NCBI RefSeq assembly: GCF_900116015.1
Contig: NZ_FOYH01000001.1
Location: 1 to 64,000 of the forward strand
Reading direction: 5' to 3'
DNA length: 64,000 nucleotides
Source: Enterobacter sp. kpr-6
Lineage (GTDB): Bacteria; Pseudomonadota; Gammaproteobacteria; Enterobacterales; Enterobacteriaceae
Shown here in pieces: positions 31,901-40,814 of the stretch. Every line of letters starts with the position of its first letter. Within the stretch, counting starts at the first letter, position 1. The position numbers and the translations under genes were made by a program. The notes below the pieces were generated by a model that did no database searches, had not been told where the DNA came from, and was given only the letters and a program-made list of their open reading frames with translations.

Positions 31901-32886
31901 CGGACGGCAAGCCGGTGTACAGCGAAAGCCGTACCGCCCTGCGTACCTGGTGGGCGGAAACCACCTGGCAGATGCAGCGTCTGCGTGACAACCCGGAATG
32001 TGCCGATCAGGAGCACGAGGCGAAGACCCAGGATGCCGATCCAGGTCTGAACGTGAAGCTCTCTTTCGACATTAACGAAGATGTGGCTGCGCCTTACATT
32101 GCGACCGGCGCGCGGCCGAAAGTGGCCGTGCTGCGTGAGCAGGGCGTTAACTCCCACGTTGAGATGGCGGCAGCCTTCCACCGTGCGGGCTTTGACGCCA
32201 TCGATGTGCACATGAGCGATCTGCTGGCAGGACGCACCGGGCTGGAAGATTTCCAGGCGCTGGTGGCCTGCGGCGGCTTCTCGTACGGCGACGTGTTAGG
32301 CGCGGGCGAGGGCTGGGCGAAATCCATTCTGTTCAACAACCGTGTGCGCGATGAGTTTGAAACCTTCTTCCACCGCCCGCAAACGCTGGCGCTGGGCGTC
32401 TGCAACGGCTGCCAGATGATGTCAAATCTGCGCGAAGTGATCCCCGGCAGTGACCTGTGGCCGCGCTTTGTGCGCAACCACTCTGACCGCTTCGAAGCGC
32501 GTTTCAGTCTGGTGGAAGTGACCCAGAGCCCGTCGCTGCTGTTGCAGGGCATGGTCGGTTCTCATATGCCGATTGCGGTGTCTCACGGCGAAGGCCGCGT
32601 GGAAGTGCGTGACGATGCGCATCTGGCCCAGCTTGAAAGCAAAGGCCTGGTGGCGCTGCGTTATATCGATAACAGCGGGAAGGTGACAGAACGCTATCCG
32701 GCGAACCCGAACGGCTCACCGAACGGGATCACGGCGGTGACCTCGGAAAACGGTCGCGTTACGCTGATGATGCCGCACCCGGAGCGCGTGTTCCGTACCG
32801 TCAGCAACTCCTGGCACCCGGAAAACTGGGGCGAGGACAGCCCATGGATGCGTATCTTCCGTAACGCCCGTAAGCAGTTGGGCTAA
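28999..32886 (+). CDS. purL: Phosphoribosylformylglycinamidine synthase
   Basis: PurL converts FGAR, glutamine and ATP into FGAM, the fourth step of purine synthesis. It is the long single-chain form, 1295 residues, as in E. coli. The N-terminal and linker domains are followed by two tandem PurM-like halves that bind ATP (motif [18 protein letters not shown] in the first). The C-terminal glutaminase domain has its nucleophile in GVCNGCQMM (near C1135) and the partner His in MPHPERVFR. The start is the first of two adjacent ATGs at 28999 (MMEILRGSP), with ACGAGAG upstream. Codons upstream to 28954 are open but lie within the promoter leader. Confidence 0.99.
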   Translation: MMEILRGSPALSAFRINKLLARFQAADLPVSNIYAEYVHFADLKDGLNDEESTRLARLLKYGPNLSSHTPAGKLLLVTPRPGTISPWSSKATDIAHNCDLAKVNRLERGVAYYVEASTLTDEQWQRVAAELHDRMMESVFFSTDEAECLFAHHQPTPVTSVDVQGQGRQALIDANLRLGLALAEDEIDYLFDAFTRLGRNPNDIELYMFAQANSEHCRHKIFNADWVIDGEQQPKSLFKMIKNTFAQTPDHVLSAYKDNAAVMEGSEVGRFYASHKEGRYDFHQEPTHILMKVETHNHPTAISPWPGAATGSGGEIRDEGATGRGAKPKAGLVGFSVSNLRIPGFEQPWEEDFGKPDRIVTALDIMTDGPLGGAAFNNEFGRPALNGYFRTYEEKVNSHNGEELRGYHKPIMLAGGIGNVRADHVQKGEIVVGAKLIVLGGPAMNIGLGGGAASSMASGQSDADLDFASVQRDNPEMERRCQEVIDRCWQLGEANPILFIHDVGAGGLSNAMPELVSDGGRGGRFDLRKILSDEPGMSPLEIWCNESQERYVLAVAADQLPLFDELCRRERAPYAVIGDATEEQHLSLSDSHFDNQPIDLPLDVLLGKTPKMTRDVETRKAAGEAIDRQAITVADAVNRVLHLPAVAEKTFLVTIGDRTVTGMVARDQMVGPWQIPVANCAVTTASLDSYYGEAMSLGERAPVALLDFAASARLAVGEALTNIAATQIGDIKRIKLSANWMAAAGHPGEDAGLYEAVKAVGEELCPALGLTIPVGKDSMSMKTRWQEGHEQREMTSPLSLVITAFARVEDVRQTITPQLSTDDNALLLIDLGKGHNALGATALTQVYRQLGDKPADVRDVAQLKGFYDAIQALVAARQLLAYHDRSDGGLLVTLAEMAFTGHCGVEADIATLGDDRLAALFNEELGAVIQVRAADREAVENILSAHGLADCVHYLGKAVAGDRFVIEADGKPVYSESRTALRTWWAETTWQMQRLRDNPECADQEHEAKTQDADPGLNVKLSFDINEDVAAPYIATGARPKVAVLREQGVNSHVEMAAAFHRAGFDAIDVHMSDLLAGRTGLEDFQALVACGGFSYGDVLGAGEGWAKSILFNNRVRDEFETFFHRPQTLALGVCNGCQMMSNLREVIPGSDLWPRFVRNHSDRFEARFSLVEVTQSPSLLLQGMVGSHMPIAVSHGEGRVEVRDDAHLAQLESKGLVALRYIDNSGKVTERYPANPNGSPNGITAVTSENGRVTLMMPHPERVFRTVSNSWHPENWGEDSPWMRIFRNARKQLG

Positions 32887-32891
32887 TGCAT

Positions 32892-32927
32892 AACGCCCTG
32901 TGTCGGTAATTTGCGACACAGGGCGTT
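32892..32927 (+). terminator. Hairpin after purL, probable terminator
   Basis: A 14-bp perfect stem (AACGCCCTGTGTCG / CGACACAGGGCGTT) with an 8-base loop starts six bases after the purL stop. The following ATTCGG is a poor T-run. The same hairpin contains a GlrR half-site pair, so it may have two roles. Confidence 0.6.
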
Positions 32928-33014
32928 ATTCGGTGTCGCCATTTGGCGACATTTAACTAGCTGAATTTAATGGATTATTATTTTTAGTTAGCAGGCTGTT
33001 GTTTTTTAGCGACA
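32901..33014 (+). promoter_or_regulatory. Three GlrR binding sites upstream of glmY
   Basis: TGTC-N10-GACA occurs perfectly at 32901-32918 and 32934-32951. A third copy with one mismatch (TGTT-N10-GACA) lies at 32997-33014. E. coli glmY also has three TGTC-N10-GACA sites for the response regulator GlrR (QseF). An IHF-like AATCAA-N4-TAA at 33072-33084 lies between these sites and the promoter. Confidence 0.88.
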
Positions 33015-33102
33015 CTCAGGCCAAAAAACAGGCAAAGCGTGCATCCGTCACAAAAATAATAATCCATTAGAAATCAATAGATAAAACATATGTGCTATAC
33101 AT

Positions 33103-33124
33103 TGGCATAACTTGTGCATATAAT
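33103..33124 (+). promoter_or_regulatory. glmY promoter, overlapping sigma-54 and sigma-70 elements
   Basis: TGGCA at 33103-33107 and TGCA at 33115-33118 give GG and GC at the correct -24/-12 spacing for sigma-54. A perfect sigma-70 -10 TATAAT overlaps at 33119-33124. Both point to a start at or next to 33130, as reported for E. coli glmY. Confidence 0.87.
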
Positions 33125-33129
33125 TACTC

Positions 33130-33322
33130 AGTGGCTCATTCACCCTCTTATGTCAGCCCCCTCACGGGAAGCGCTACATAAACCTGGAATGACGCACAAA
33201 AAGGTGCCTGCCGTCCAACTTCTGATCATAGCGCTGCTATTTCAGGCCCCGGGCGAAACGTCGAGTAAGGCACCGCCTAATTCAATACAACAAAGCCGGG
33301 CTTATCCCCGGCTTTGTTGTTT
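33130..33322 (+). ncRNA. glmY: Small regulatory RNA GlmY
   Basis: GlmY sequesters the adapter RapZ and so protects the sRNA GlmZ, which activates glmS translation when glucosamine 6-phosphate is low. The position (purL-glmY-glrK), the start AGTGGCTCATTCACC, the conserved block GGTGCCTGCCGTCCAACTTC near 33200 and the 3' AATTCAATACAACAAAGCC all match E. coli GlmY as I remember it. The RNA ends in a strong 14-bp terminator stem (33287-33300 with 33307-33320) and a short T-run. The length is about 190 nt. Confidence 0.93.
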
Positions 33323-33367
33323 CTGACGCTTTCCTCAGTTAGCATCCAGTTAACTTCCCGCCACGAG

Positions 33368-34813
33368 ATGAATGCGTTGAAACGCTGGCCCGTATTTCCC
33401 CGTTCTCTGCGTCAACTGGTCATGATGGCCTTTCTGCTGATCCTGCTGCCGCTGCTCGTGCTGGCCTGGCAGGCGTGGCAAAGTCTTAACGCCCTGAGCG
33501 CGCAGGCCGCCCAGACCAACCGCACCACGCTGATTGATGCCCGCCGCAGCGAAGCGATGACCAACGCCGCGCTGGAGATGGAGCGCAGCTATCGCCAGTA
33601 TTGCGTGCTCGACGATCCCACGCTCGCCCGCGTCTATCAAAGCCAGCGCAAGCGCTACAGCGAAATGCTCGACGCCCACGCGGGCGTCTTACCGGACGAC
33701 AAACTCTACCTGGCGCTGCGCCAGGATCTCAACGACTTAGCCCAGCTACAGTGCCGTAACAGTGGGCCGGGCGAGGCGGCGTCGGCTCGGCTTGAGGCTT
33801 TTGCGGCCGCCAATACCGAAATGGTGCAAACCACCCGCGCGGTGGTGTTCTCGCGCGGACAGCAGTTGCAGCAGGAGATCGCCGAGCGCGGCCAGTTCTT
33901 TGGCTGGCAGGCGCTGGTGCTGTTTCTGGTAAGCCTGGGGCTGGTGCTGCTCTTTACCCGCATGATCATCGGCCCGGTCAAAGGCATTGAGCGAATGATT
34001 AACCGGCTGGGAGAAGGGCGGCCGCTGGGCAACAGCGTGGTGTTCAAAGGCCCGCGCGAATTGCGATCGGTGGGCGAGCGTATTATCTGGCTGAGCGAAC
34101 GTCTTTCCTGGCTGGAGTCCCAGCGCCACCAGTTTTTACGCCACATCTCCCATGAGCTAAAAACGCCCCTCGCCAGCATGCGCGAAGGCACCGAACTGCT
34201 CGCCGATCAGGTCGTCGGACCGCTAACGCCGGAACAAAAAGAGGTGGTGGAGATCCTCGATGACAGCAGCCGTAATCTGCAAAAATTGATTGAGCAACTG
34301 CTCGACTACAACCGCAAGCTGGCTGACGGCGCGGTGGAGCTGGAAACCGTGGAGATCGAACCGCTGGTCGAGATGGTGCTCTCGGCACACAGTTTACCGG
34401 CACGGGCTAAAATAATGCATACCGAGGTGTCGCTGCCTGCGAAAACCTGCCTCGCGGAACCGATGCTGTTGATGAGCGTGCTGGATAATCTCTATTCGAA
34501 CGCGGTGCACTATGGTGCTGAATCCGGTACCATTTATATTCGCAGCTACGCTTATGGTTCAACGCTACGTATTGAGGTGGCGAATACGGGCACGCCGATC
34601 CCGGAAGCGGAACAGGATATGATCTTTGAACCCTTCTTTCAGGGAAGCCATCAGCGAAAAGGAGCGGTAAAGGGCAGCGGGCTTGGACTGAGTATCGCCC
34701 GCGACTGCATTCGCCGTATGCGAGGTGAGCTGCACCTGGTCACCGAGAGTCAGTCGGACGTTTGTTTCCGCATTGAGCTACCACTTAGTGCGCCGGAAAA
34801 ACCCATAAAATGA
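33368..34813 (+). CDS. glrK: Sensor histidine kinase GlrK (QseE)
   Basis: GlrK is the membrane sensor that phosphorylates GlrR and so drives glmY. The 481 residues show two membrane segments (about 19-37 and 180-200) around a periplasmic sensor domain. A HAMP region, the histidine box FLRHISHELKTPLASM and the ATPase boxes DNLYSNAVHY and GSGLGLSIARD follow. I chose the ATG at 33368 (MNALKRWPVFPRSLRQL). A TTG at 33377 would give MKRWPVF, the N-terminus used in E. coli annotation, so the start is uncertain by three codons. It overlaps qseG by four bases. Confidence 0.95.
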   Translation: MNALKRWPVFPRSLRQLVMMAFLLILLPLLVLAWQAWQSLNALSAQAAQTNRTTLIDARRSEAMTNAALEMERSYRQYCVLDDPTLARVYQSQRKRYSEMLDAHAGVLPDDKLYLALRQDLNDLAQLQCRNSGPGEAASARLEAFAAANTEMVQTTRAVVFSRGQQLQQEIAERGQFFGWQALVLFLVSLGLVLLFTRMIIGPVKGIERMINRLGEGRPLGNSVVFKGPRELRSVGERIIWLSERLSWLESQRHQFLRHISHELKTPLASMREGTELLADQVVGPLTPEQKEVVEILDDSSRNLQKLIEQLLDYNRKLADGAVELETVEIEPLVEMVLSAHSLPARAKIMHTEVSLPAKTCLAEPMLLMSVLDNLYSNAVHYGAESGTIYIRSYAYGSTLRIEVANTGTPIPEAEQDMIFEPFFQGSHQRKGAVKGSGLGLSIARDCIRRMRGELHLVTESQSDVCFRIELPLSAPEKPIK

Positions 34814-35544
34814 ATCTAAATCTGGTGAGTATGTCGTACATGTTTACTCGCGTCGTGAGCGCGATTTCGCCCTCACGCCTTTTGCGTGCAGGATTGCCTT
34901 GTCTGGTGCTGACAGGCTGTATGACTCAGGCCCCCGAAAGCGCTATTAATGGAAAAACAACAGAGAAACTTCCTCAACATCAGGTGGCGGATTTTCTCTC
35001 CACGGACTGCAACGATATCTGGTCGCTGTACGGTAAACAGGTCGAAACCAACCCCTTGTACTGGCTAAGAGGAATGGACTGCGCCGAGCGTCTGGCTCCT
35101 GCCGTTGCCCGTGCGCAGGCGCGAAGTTGGCCGGATGACACCTGGCAGGACACCTTCAAGCGCGGCATTTTGCTGGCCAGCGCCAAAATCTCCCCGGTTG
35201 AACGCCGCCAGTATATGACCCGCCTCGACGCATTAAGCCCGCAGTTGCCGGTGCAAATCCGTGCTCTGTTCCAGGTCTGGCGCGACGGTCAGACCCTGCA
35301 ACTGCAACTGGCGGAAGAACGTTCACGCTACAGCAAACTGCAACAATCGGCGGACAGCGAACTGGATACCCTGCGTTCGCAGCAGCAATATTTGCGCGAT
35401 CAGCTTGAGACCACCTCGCGCAAACTGGAAAACCTGACGGACATTGAACGCCGGATGTCAACGCGCAAACCGGTCGGCAGCGATCTGCCGGAAGGTGGAC
35501 GCCAGGCCGCGCCCGACGTGAAACAAGAGGAAGCCAAACCATGA
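34810..35544 (+). CDS. qseG: Outer-membrane lipoprotein QseG, partner of GlrK
   Basis: QseG (YfhG) is a lipoprotein that binds the periplasmic part of the GlrK sensor and stimulates it. The product is about 244 residues, with lipobox LTGC (cysteine near residue 37), a helical C-terminal half rich in Gln and Leu (about 155-220) and a disordered polar tail. The first ATG at 34810 overlaps the glrK stop (ATGA) and is used here, but it makes an unusually long signal region. ATGs at 34831 and 34840 are possible true starts. Confidence 0.9.
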   Translation: MNLNLVSMSYMFTRVVSAISPSRLLRAGLPCLVLTGCMTQAPESAINGKTTEKLPQHQVADFLSTDCNDIWSLYGKQVETNPLYWLRGMDCAERLAPAVARAQARSWPDDTWQDTFKRGILLASAKISPVERRQYMTRLDALSPQLPVQIRALFQVWRDGQTLQLQLAEERSRYSKLQQSADSELDTLRSQQQYLRDQLETTSRKLENLTDIERRMSTRKPVGSDLPEGGRQAAPDVKQEEAKP

Positions 35545-36878
35545 CGAGCCGTAAGCCTGCCCAGCTTTTACTGGTGGATGACGATCCGGGATTGCTCAAA
35601 CTGCTCGGGCTGCGCCTGACCAGCGAAGGCTACGGCGTGGTGACGGCGGAAAGCGGTCAGGAAGGGTTGCGCGTTCTGGCACGTGAAAAAATCGACCTGG
35701 TGATAAGCGATCTGCGGATGGACGAAATGGACGGCATGCAGCTTTTTGCCGAAATCCAGCGCCAGCAGCCCGGTATGCCGGTGATTATCCTGACGGCGCA
35801 CGGCTCCATTCCCGATGCGGTTGCCGCCACCCAGCAGGGTGTTTTCAGCTTTTTGACCAAGCCGGTGGATAAAGACGCGCTCTATAAAGCCATCGACGAC
35901 GCGCTGGAGCATTCAGCCCCCGCCGGGGATGACCGCTGGCGGGAAAGCATTGTCACCCGCAGCCCGCTAATGCTGCGGCTGCTGGAGCAGGCACGGATGG
36001 TGGCGCAATCAGACGTGAGCGTGCTGATTAATGGCCAGAGCGGAACCGGGAAAGAGATCCTGGCCCAGGCGATCCACACCGCCAGTCCGCGCAGCAAAAA
36101 CGCGTTTATTGCCATCAACTGCGGCGCACTGCCGGAGCAGTTGCTTGAATCCGAACTGTTTGGTCACGCGCGCGGCGCTTTTACCGGCGCGGTGAGCAGC
36201 CGGGAAGGGCTGTTTCAGGCCGCCGAGGGCGGGACGCTGTTTCTGGATGAAATCGGCGACATGCCGATCCCGTTGCAGGTGAAATTGCTGCGCGTATTGC
36301 AGGAACGTAAAGTGCGCCCGCTCGGCAGCAACCGCGACATTGATATCAACGTGCGGATCATCTCCGCCACCCACCGCGATTTACCAAAAGCGATGGCGCG
36401 TGGTGAGTTTCGCGAAGATCTCTTTTACCGCCTTAACGTGGTCAGCCTGAAGCTCCCGGCGCTGGCAGAACGCGCCGAAGATATCCCCCTGCTGGCGAAC
36501 CATCTTCTGCGCCAGTCGGCAGATCGCCACAAACCGTTCGTGCGCGCGTTTTCCACCGACGCCATGAAGCGCCTGATGACCGCAAGCTGGCCGGGTAACG
36601 TGCGCCAGCTGGTGAACGTGATCGAACAGTGCGTGGCGCTGACCTCATCCCCGGTGATCAGCGACGCGCTGGTGGAGCAGGCGCTGGAAGGGGAAAACAC
36701 CGCGCTGCCGACCTTTGCCGAGGCGCGAAACCAGTTCGAATTAAACTATTTGCGTAAACTTTTGCAGATCACCAAAGGCAACGTCACCCACGCCGCGCGG
36801 ATGGCGGGGCGCAATCGCACCGAGTTTTATAAACTGCTCTCGCGCCATGAACTGGAAGCGAACGACTTTAAAGAGTAA
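35541..36878 (+). CDS. glrR: Sigma-54-dependent response regulator GlrR (QseF)
   Basis: GlrR activates sigma-54 transcription of glmY. The 445-residue protein has a receiver domain with the phospho-acceptor D57 (VISDLRMDEMDG), followed by an AAA+ domain (about 135-370). The AAA+ domain shows Walker A (GQSGTGKE), the sigma-54 contact loop GAFTGA and Walker B (GGTLFLDEIGDM). A C-terminal Fis-type helix-turn-helix lies near 415-440 (NVTHAARMAGRNRTEFYKLL). It overlaps qseG by four bases and is followed by glnB after 80 bases. Confidence 0.97.
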   Translation: MTSRKPAQLLLVDDDPGLLKLLGLRLTSEGYGVVTAESGQEGLRVLAREKIDLVISDLRMDEMDGMQLFAEIQRQQPGMPVIILTAHGSIPDAVAATQQGVFSFLTKPVDKDALYKAIDDALEHSAPAGDDRWRESIVTRSPLMLRLLEQARMVAQSDVSVLINGQSGTGKEILAQAIHTASPRSKNAFIAINCGALPEQLLESELFGHARGAFTGAVSSREGLFQAAEGGTLFLDEIGDMPIPLQVKLLRVLQERKVRPLGSNRDIDINVRIISATHRDLPKAMARGEFREDLFYRLNVVSLKLPALAERAEDIPLLANHLLRQSADRHKPFVRAFSTDAMKRLMTASWPGNVRQLVNVIEQCVALTSSPVISDALVEQALEGENTALPTFAEARNQFELNYLRKLLQITKGNVTHAARMAGRNRTEFYKLLSRHELEANDFKE

Positions 36879-36949
36879 GCCGCAAAATCACGATGAATAT
36901 GCTACTGTGGGCAATCGATTACGATGCTGCTGACAGGCGAGGAATTTAA

Positions 36950-37297
<348 letters not shown>

Positions 37298-37310
37298 TTT
37301 GCTGGCGTTT

Positions 37311-37375
37311 CCCCTCACCCACCGGGAGAGGGGACTTTTCTCCCTCTCCCATGGGTAGAGGGCCGGGGTGAGGGG
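37311..37375. repeat. REP-like palindromic element, locus 2
   Basis: A single copy bounded by CCCCTCACCC and GAGGGCCGGGGTGAGGGG, with inner arms CCGGGAGAGGGG and CTCCCTCTCCC. It fills the space between the convergent genes glnB and hmp, and may end transcripts from both. Confidence 0.9.
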
Positions 37376-37385
37376 AAAAAGAGTC

Positions 37386-38576
37386 TTACAGCACCTTATG
37401 CGGGCCAAAACACTCGTAATGAATATTCTCCGCCTTCACGCCAATCTCAATAAGCTGCTTCGCGGCAAACTGCATAAATGCCACCGGGCCGCAGAGATAA
37501 CACTGCATCATCGGATCGCGAAACGCGCTTTCGTGCTGGCTTAACTCCATCAATCCTTCGCTGTCAAAACGCACTTCCTCGCGATCCATTTCCGCCGGCA
37601 GGCGATACCAGGTGTGAGAGGTAAAGTTCGGCAGCGCTGCGCCGAGGGCCTGAACTTCCGCAGCAAACGCGTGAACTTCGCCGTTCTCCGCCGCGTGCAG
37701 CCAGTTGACCTGCGCCGGGTGTTTTGCAGCGGAAAGCGTATCCAGCATCGCCAGCATTGGCGTCTGACCGACGCCCGCTGAAATCAGCGTCACCGGGGTT
37801 TGCGGTTCGACAGCCATAAAGAAATCACCTGCGGGCGCAGCCAGATGCACGACGTCACCCACGCTCGCTTCGTTATGCAGCCAGTTAGAGACCTGACCGC
37901 CATCTTCGCGCTTCACCGCAATGCGATAGCTTTTGCCATCGGCTTTGCGGGTCAGGGAATACTGGCGAATTTCCTGATATTCAAACTCGTCCGGCTTCAG
38001 CCACACGCCCAGGTATTGACCCGGCTGATAATCAGCGACCGGCTTGCCATCGACCGGCGCAAATTCAAAGCTGGTGATAAGCTGGCTTTGCGGCTCTTTC
38101 GCAACGATACGGAACGCACGGGTGCCTTCCCAGCCGCCGGTTTTGCTGGCGTGCTCCTGATAAAGCTCCGCTTCACGATTAATAAACACGCCTGCGAGTA
38201 CACCATAGGCTTTACCCCAGGCGTCGAGCACTTCCTGACCAGGGCTGTAGAGCTCATCCAGCGTCGCCAGCAGATGCGTGCCGACAATGTTGTACTGCTC
38301 AGGTTTGATCTGAAAACTGGTGTGTTTTTGCGCGATTTTTTCCACGGCGGGCAGCAGAACGGCCAGATTCTCCAGATTGCTGGCGTAAGCGGCAATGGCG
38401 TTAAACAGCGCTTCACGCTGGTCGCCGTTGCGCTGATTGCTCATGTTGAAAATCTCTTTCAACTCCGGGTTGTGCGCGAACATACGATCATAAAAATGGG
38501 CGGTCAGCTTAGGGCCGGTCGCCACGAGCAGGGGAATGGTGGACTTCACGGTTGCGATGGTTTGAGCGTCAAGCAT
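37386..38576 (-). CDS. hmp: Flavohemoprotein (nitric oxide dioxygenase)
   Basis: Hmp oxidises nitric oxide to nitrate with oxygen and NADPH. The 396 residues equal E. coli. The N-terminal globin domain (1-138) carries the proximal heme histidine H85 (KIAQKHTSF). A ferredoxin reductase-like FAD domain (about 150-255, RQYSLT motif) and an NAD-binding domain ([11 protein letters not shown]) follow, ending CFGPHKVL. The ATG at 38576 ([13 protein letters not shown]) is chosen; 29 upstream codons are open but fall in the promoter. The NsrR palindrome upstream explains control by nitric oxide. Confidence 0.98.
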   Translation of the reverse strand: MLDAQTIATVKSTIPLLVATGPKLTAHFYDRMFAHNPELKEIFNMSNQRNGDQREALFNAIAAYASNLENLAVLLPAVEKIAQKHTSFQIKPEQYNIVGTHLLATLDELYSPGQEVLDAWGKAYGVLAGVFINREAELYQEHASKTGGWEGTRAFRIVAKEPQSQLITSFEFAPVDGKPVADYQPGQYLGVWLKPDEFEYQEIRQYSLTRKADGKSYRIAVKREDGGQVSNWLHNEASVGDVVHLAAPAGDFFMAVEPQTPVTLISAGVGQTPMLAMLDTLSAAKHPAQVNWLHAAENGEVHAFAAEVQALGAALPNFTSHTWYRLPAEMDREEVRFDSEGLMELSQHESAFRDPMMQCYLCGPVAFMQFAAKQLIEIGVKAENIHYECFGPHKVL

Positions 38577-38602
38577 AGCGTCTTCCTGTTCAGTATTTAT
38601 AT

Positions 38603-38625
38603 AAGATGTATTTTTAATGCATCTT
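38603..38625 (-). promoter_or_regulatory. NsrR operator of hmp
   Basis: A near-perfect inverted repeat with arms AAGATGTATTT (38603-38613) and TAATGCATCTT (38615-38625) around one base, matching the NsrR consensus of two 11-base arms. On the minus strand the right-hand flank TTATATAAAT supplies a likely -10. Confidence 0.9.
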
Positions 38626-38769
38626 ATATAAATAACCCTGCGTTTGTAAATGATTCTTTGCATAACTTGCGAGCAGGGTAACGGTCATGAAAAAACTGCA
38701 TCACAAAGTTGAAAAGAAATCCGCATGAAAGGGGAAGTCGCTTTGGCGTCAAACCCTTGTACAGCGCGG

Positions 38770-38832
38770 AGCCAATCGTTTGCGTAAAAACGCTTGTCAA
38801 GACCTGTTATCACAAAATGAATCGGTTATACT
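38770..38832 (+). promoter_or_regulatory. glyA control region with PurR box
   Basis: AGCCAATCGTTTGCGT at 38770-38785 matches the PurR consensus at 13 of 16 bases. A -10-like TATACT lies at 38827-38832; I found no convincing -35 at the right distance. PurR control of glyA is known in E. coli. I did not find a clear MetR site in the 325-base hmp-glyA region. Confidence 0.65.
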
Positions 38833-38901
38833 GTTCGCCGTTGCCCGAAAGGGCCCCCCTTCAGAGCTGTAATTTACTGTTAGCTGAGTCAGGAGATGCG
38901 G

Positions 38902-40155
38902 ATGTTAAAGCGTGAAATGAACATTGCCGATTATGATGCCGAACTGTGGCAGGCTATGGAGCAGGAAAAAGTACGTCAGGAAGAGCACATTGAACTGATC
39001 GCCTCCGAAAACTACACCAGCCCGCGTGTAATGCAGGCCCAGGGTTCTCAGCTAACCAACAAATACGCCGAAGGTTATCCGGGCAAGCGTTACTATGGCG
39101 GCTGTGAATATGTAGATATCGTTGAGCAACTGGCGATTGACCGTGCAAAAGAGCTGTTTGGCGCAGATTACGCCAACGTGCAGCCGCACTCCGGTTCTCA
39201 GGCGAACTTCGCCGTTTACACCGCGCTGCTGCAACCGGGCGATACCGTTCTGGGTATGAACCTGGCGCAAGGCGGTCACCTGACTCACGGTTCCCCGGTG
39301 AACTTCTCCGGTAAGCTGTACAACATCGTGCCTTACGGCATCGATGAGTCCGGCAAAATCGATTACGAAGAGATGGCGAAGCTGGCGCAGACCCACAAAC
39401 CGAAAATGATTATCGGTGGTTTCTCCGCCTATTCCGGCGTGGTTGACTGGGCAAAAATGCGTGAAATCGCCGACAGCATTGGCGCGTACCTGTTCGTGGA
39501 TATGGCGCACGTGGCGGGTCTTATCGCCGCAGGCGTTTACCCGAACCCGGTTCCGCATGCGCACGTCGTTACCACGACCACCCACAAAACCCTGGCGGGT
39601 CCGCGTGGCGGCCTGATCCTGGCGAAAGGCGGTAACGAAGAGCTGTACAAAAAACTGAACTCTGCGGTATTCCCAAGTGCTCAGGGCGGCCCGCTGATGC
39701 ACGTGATCGCCGGTAAAGCGGTAGCGCTGAAAGAAGCGATGGAACCGGAATTCAAAGTCTACCAGCAGCAGGTTGCCAAAAACGCCAAAGCGATGGTGGA
39801 AGTGTTCCTGAACCGTGGTTACAAAGTGGTGTCCGGTGGCACTGAAAACCACCTGTTCCTGCTGGATCTGGTGGACAAAAACCTGACCGGTAAAGACGCC
39901 GACGCAGCCCTGGGTCGCGCCAACATCACCGTGAACAAAAACAGCGTCCCGAACGATCCGAAGAGCCCGTTTGTCACCTCCGGTATCCGTATCGGTACGC
40001 CTGCTGTTACCCGTCGCGGCTTTAAAGAAGCGGAAGTGAAAGAGCTGGCTGGCTGGATGTGTGACGTGCTGGACAGCATCAACGACGAAGCCGTGATTGA
40101 AAGCACCAAAAAGAAAGTGCTGGATATCTGTGCGCGCTTCCCGGTTTACGCATAA
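38902..40155 (+). CDS. glyA: Serine hydroxymethyltransferase
   Basis: GlyA interconverts serine and glycine and is the main source of one-carbon units on tetrahydrofolate. The 417 residues equal E. coli. The PLP lysine (near 229) lies in [14 protein letters not shown], and the PLP-stacking histidine H126 in GGHLTHG. Residue 123 is Gln where E. coli has His; this is not a catalytic position. The ATG at 38902 ([15 protein letters not shown]) has AGGAG five bases upstream. A strong terminator follows. Confidence 0.99.
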   Translation: MLKREMNIADYDAELWQAMEQEKVRQEEHIELIASENYTSPRVMQAQGSQLTNKYAEGYPGKRYYGGCEYVDIVEQLAIDRAKELFGADYANVQPHSGSQANFAVYTALLQPGDTVLGMNLAQGGHLTHGSPVNFSGKLYNIVPYGIDESGKIDYEEMAKLAQTHKPKMIIGGFSAYSGVVDWAKMREIADSIGAYLFVDMAHVAGLIAAGVYPNPVPHAHVVTTTTHKTLAGPRGGLILAKGGNEELYKKLNSAVFPSAQGGPLMHVIAGKAVALKEAMEPEFKVYQQQVAKNAKAMVEVFLNRGYKVVSGGTENHLFLLDLVDKNLTGKDADAALGRANITVNKNSVPNDPKSPFVTSGIRIGTPAVTRRGFKEAEVKELAGWMCDVLDSINDEAVIESTKKKVLDICARFPVYA

Positions 40156-40168
40156 TTGCGCTAAACAC

Positions 40169-40198
40169 CAAAAAGGCCGCGCAAGCGGCCTTTTTTAT
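40169..40198 (+). terminator. Intrinsic terminator after glyA
   Basis: A 10-bp stem AAAAGGCCGC / GCGGCCTTTT with a GCAA loop and a T-run. It probably also ends the convergent sugar operon that stops at 40215. Confidence 0.93.
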
Positions 40199-40214
40199 TT
40201 CTGGTGGCTGCGTG

Positions 40215-40814
40215 TTACTGCTCGTTGCGCAGCGTGACCCCCACATCCCCGCCGGGATGCACCGCCAAAAGCGTCTCTTTCGAGTAGCCGCTCTCGCTCA
40301 TCAGGCAGGCGCAGGCGGCATCAAAAATCGCCAGCACCAGAATGATTGAGGTTGTCGCCAGCATATTCAGCGGATCGACTTCCCGCTGCACGCCCGTTGA
40401 AATCACCAGTCTTGCCGCTTTTGCAATCGCCGAAGCGGGGTTTTCCGTCACGCTAATCAGCGGCACGTTTCTCGCCGCCAGCCCCGGCAGCAGGCGGGTG
40501 AGTTCATCGGAATTGCCGCCGCGCGACAACATAATCATCAGATCGCCCGGCCGTAAAAAACCGAGATCGCCGTGCGCGGCATCGGTGGCGCTCAGGTAAA
40601 TCGCCGGACGCTCGACGCAGGCCAGCATATGAGCGATTTTACGCGCCGCGATGCCGGAGGTGCCCACGCCGGTCACCACGATTTTCCCCGTGCAGCCGCG
40701 TAGCTCCGCCAGTAAATTTTCCCACTGTTCTTCGCTCAGATGCTGCCCCAGTCCGGCGAGCGCCTGACTGTAGGTGTGCCAGGCCCCGGTGGCCTGATCC
40801 CAGGCGCTGCTCAT
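40215..40814 (-). CDS. SIS-domain protein related to arabinose-5-phosphate isomerase, no CBS domains
   Basis: A 199-residue sugar-phosphate isomerase (SIS) protein, last gene of the ABC/kinase operon. It resembles the isomerase half of KdsD/GutQ: VTGVGTSGIAARK, AAHGDLGFL, REVDPLN and VHPGGDVGVTL align with KdsD motifs. The CBS pair that follows in KdsD is absent. Of the KdsD residues I recall as important, H81 (KdsD H88), E145 (E152) and H186 (H193) are kept. The lysine of GKSG is T52 and the glutamate of SGES is N101. It therefore may act on a different sugar phosphate or have another role. Its ATG overlaps the kinase stop by four bases. Confidence 0.8.
   Translation of the reverse strand: MSSAWDQATGAWHTYSQALAGLGQHLSEEQWENLLAELRGCTGKIVVTGVGTSGIAARKIAHMLACVERPAIYLSATDAAHGDLGFLRPGDLMIMLSRGGNSDELTRLLPGLAARNVPLISVTENPASAIAKAARLVISTGVQREVDPLNMLATTSIILVLAIFDAACACLMSESGYSKETLLAVHPGGDVGVTLRNEQ

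Noticed and set aside
30754-32211. A 485-codon open frame on the minus strand opposite purL
   Set aside because: It is entirely antisense to purL, with no promoter, ribosome site or domain; composition is that of a shadow frame.
33314-33367. An upstream start for glrK that would add 18 residues
   Set aside because: It begins inside the 3' terminator stem of glmY and lacks a ribosome site; E. coli GlrK starts near 33368-33377.
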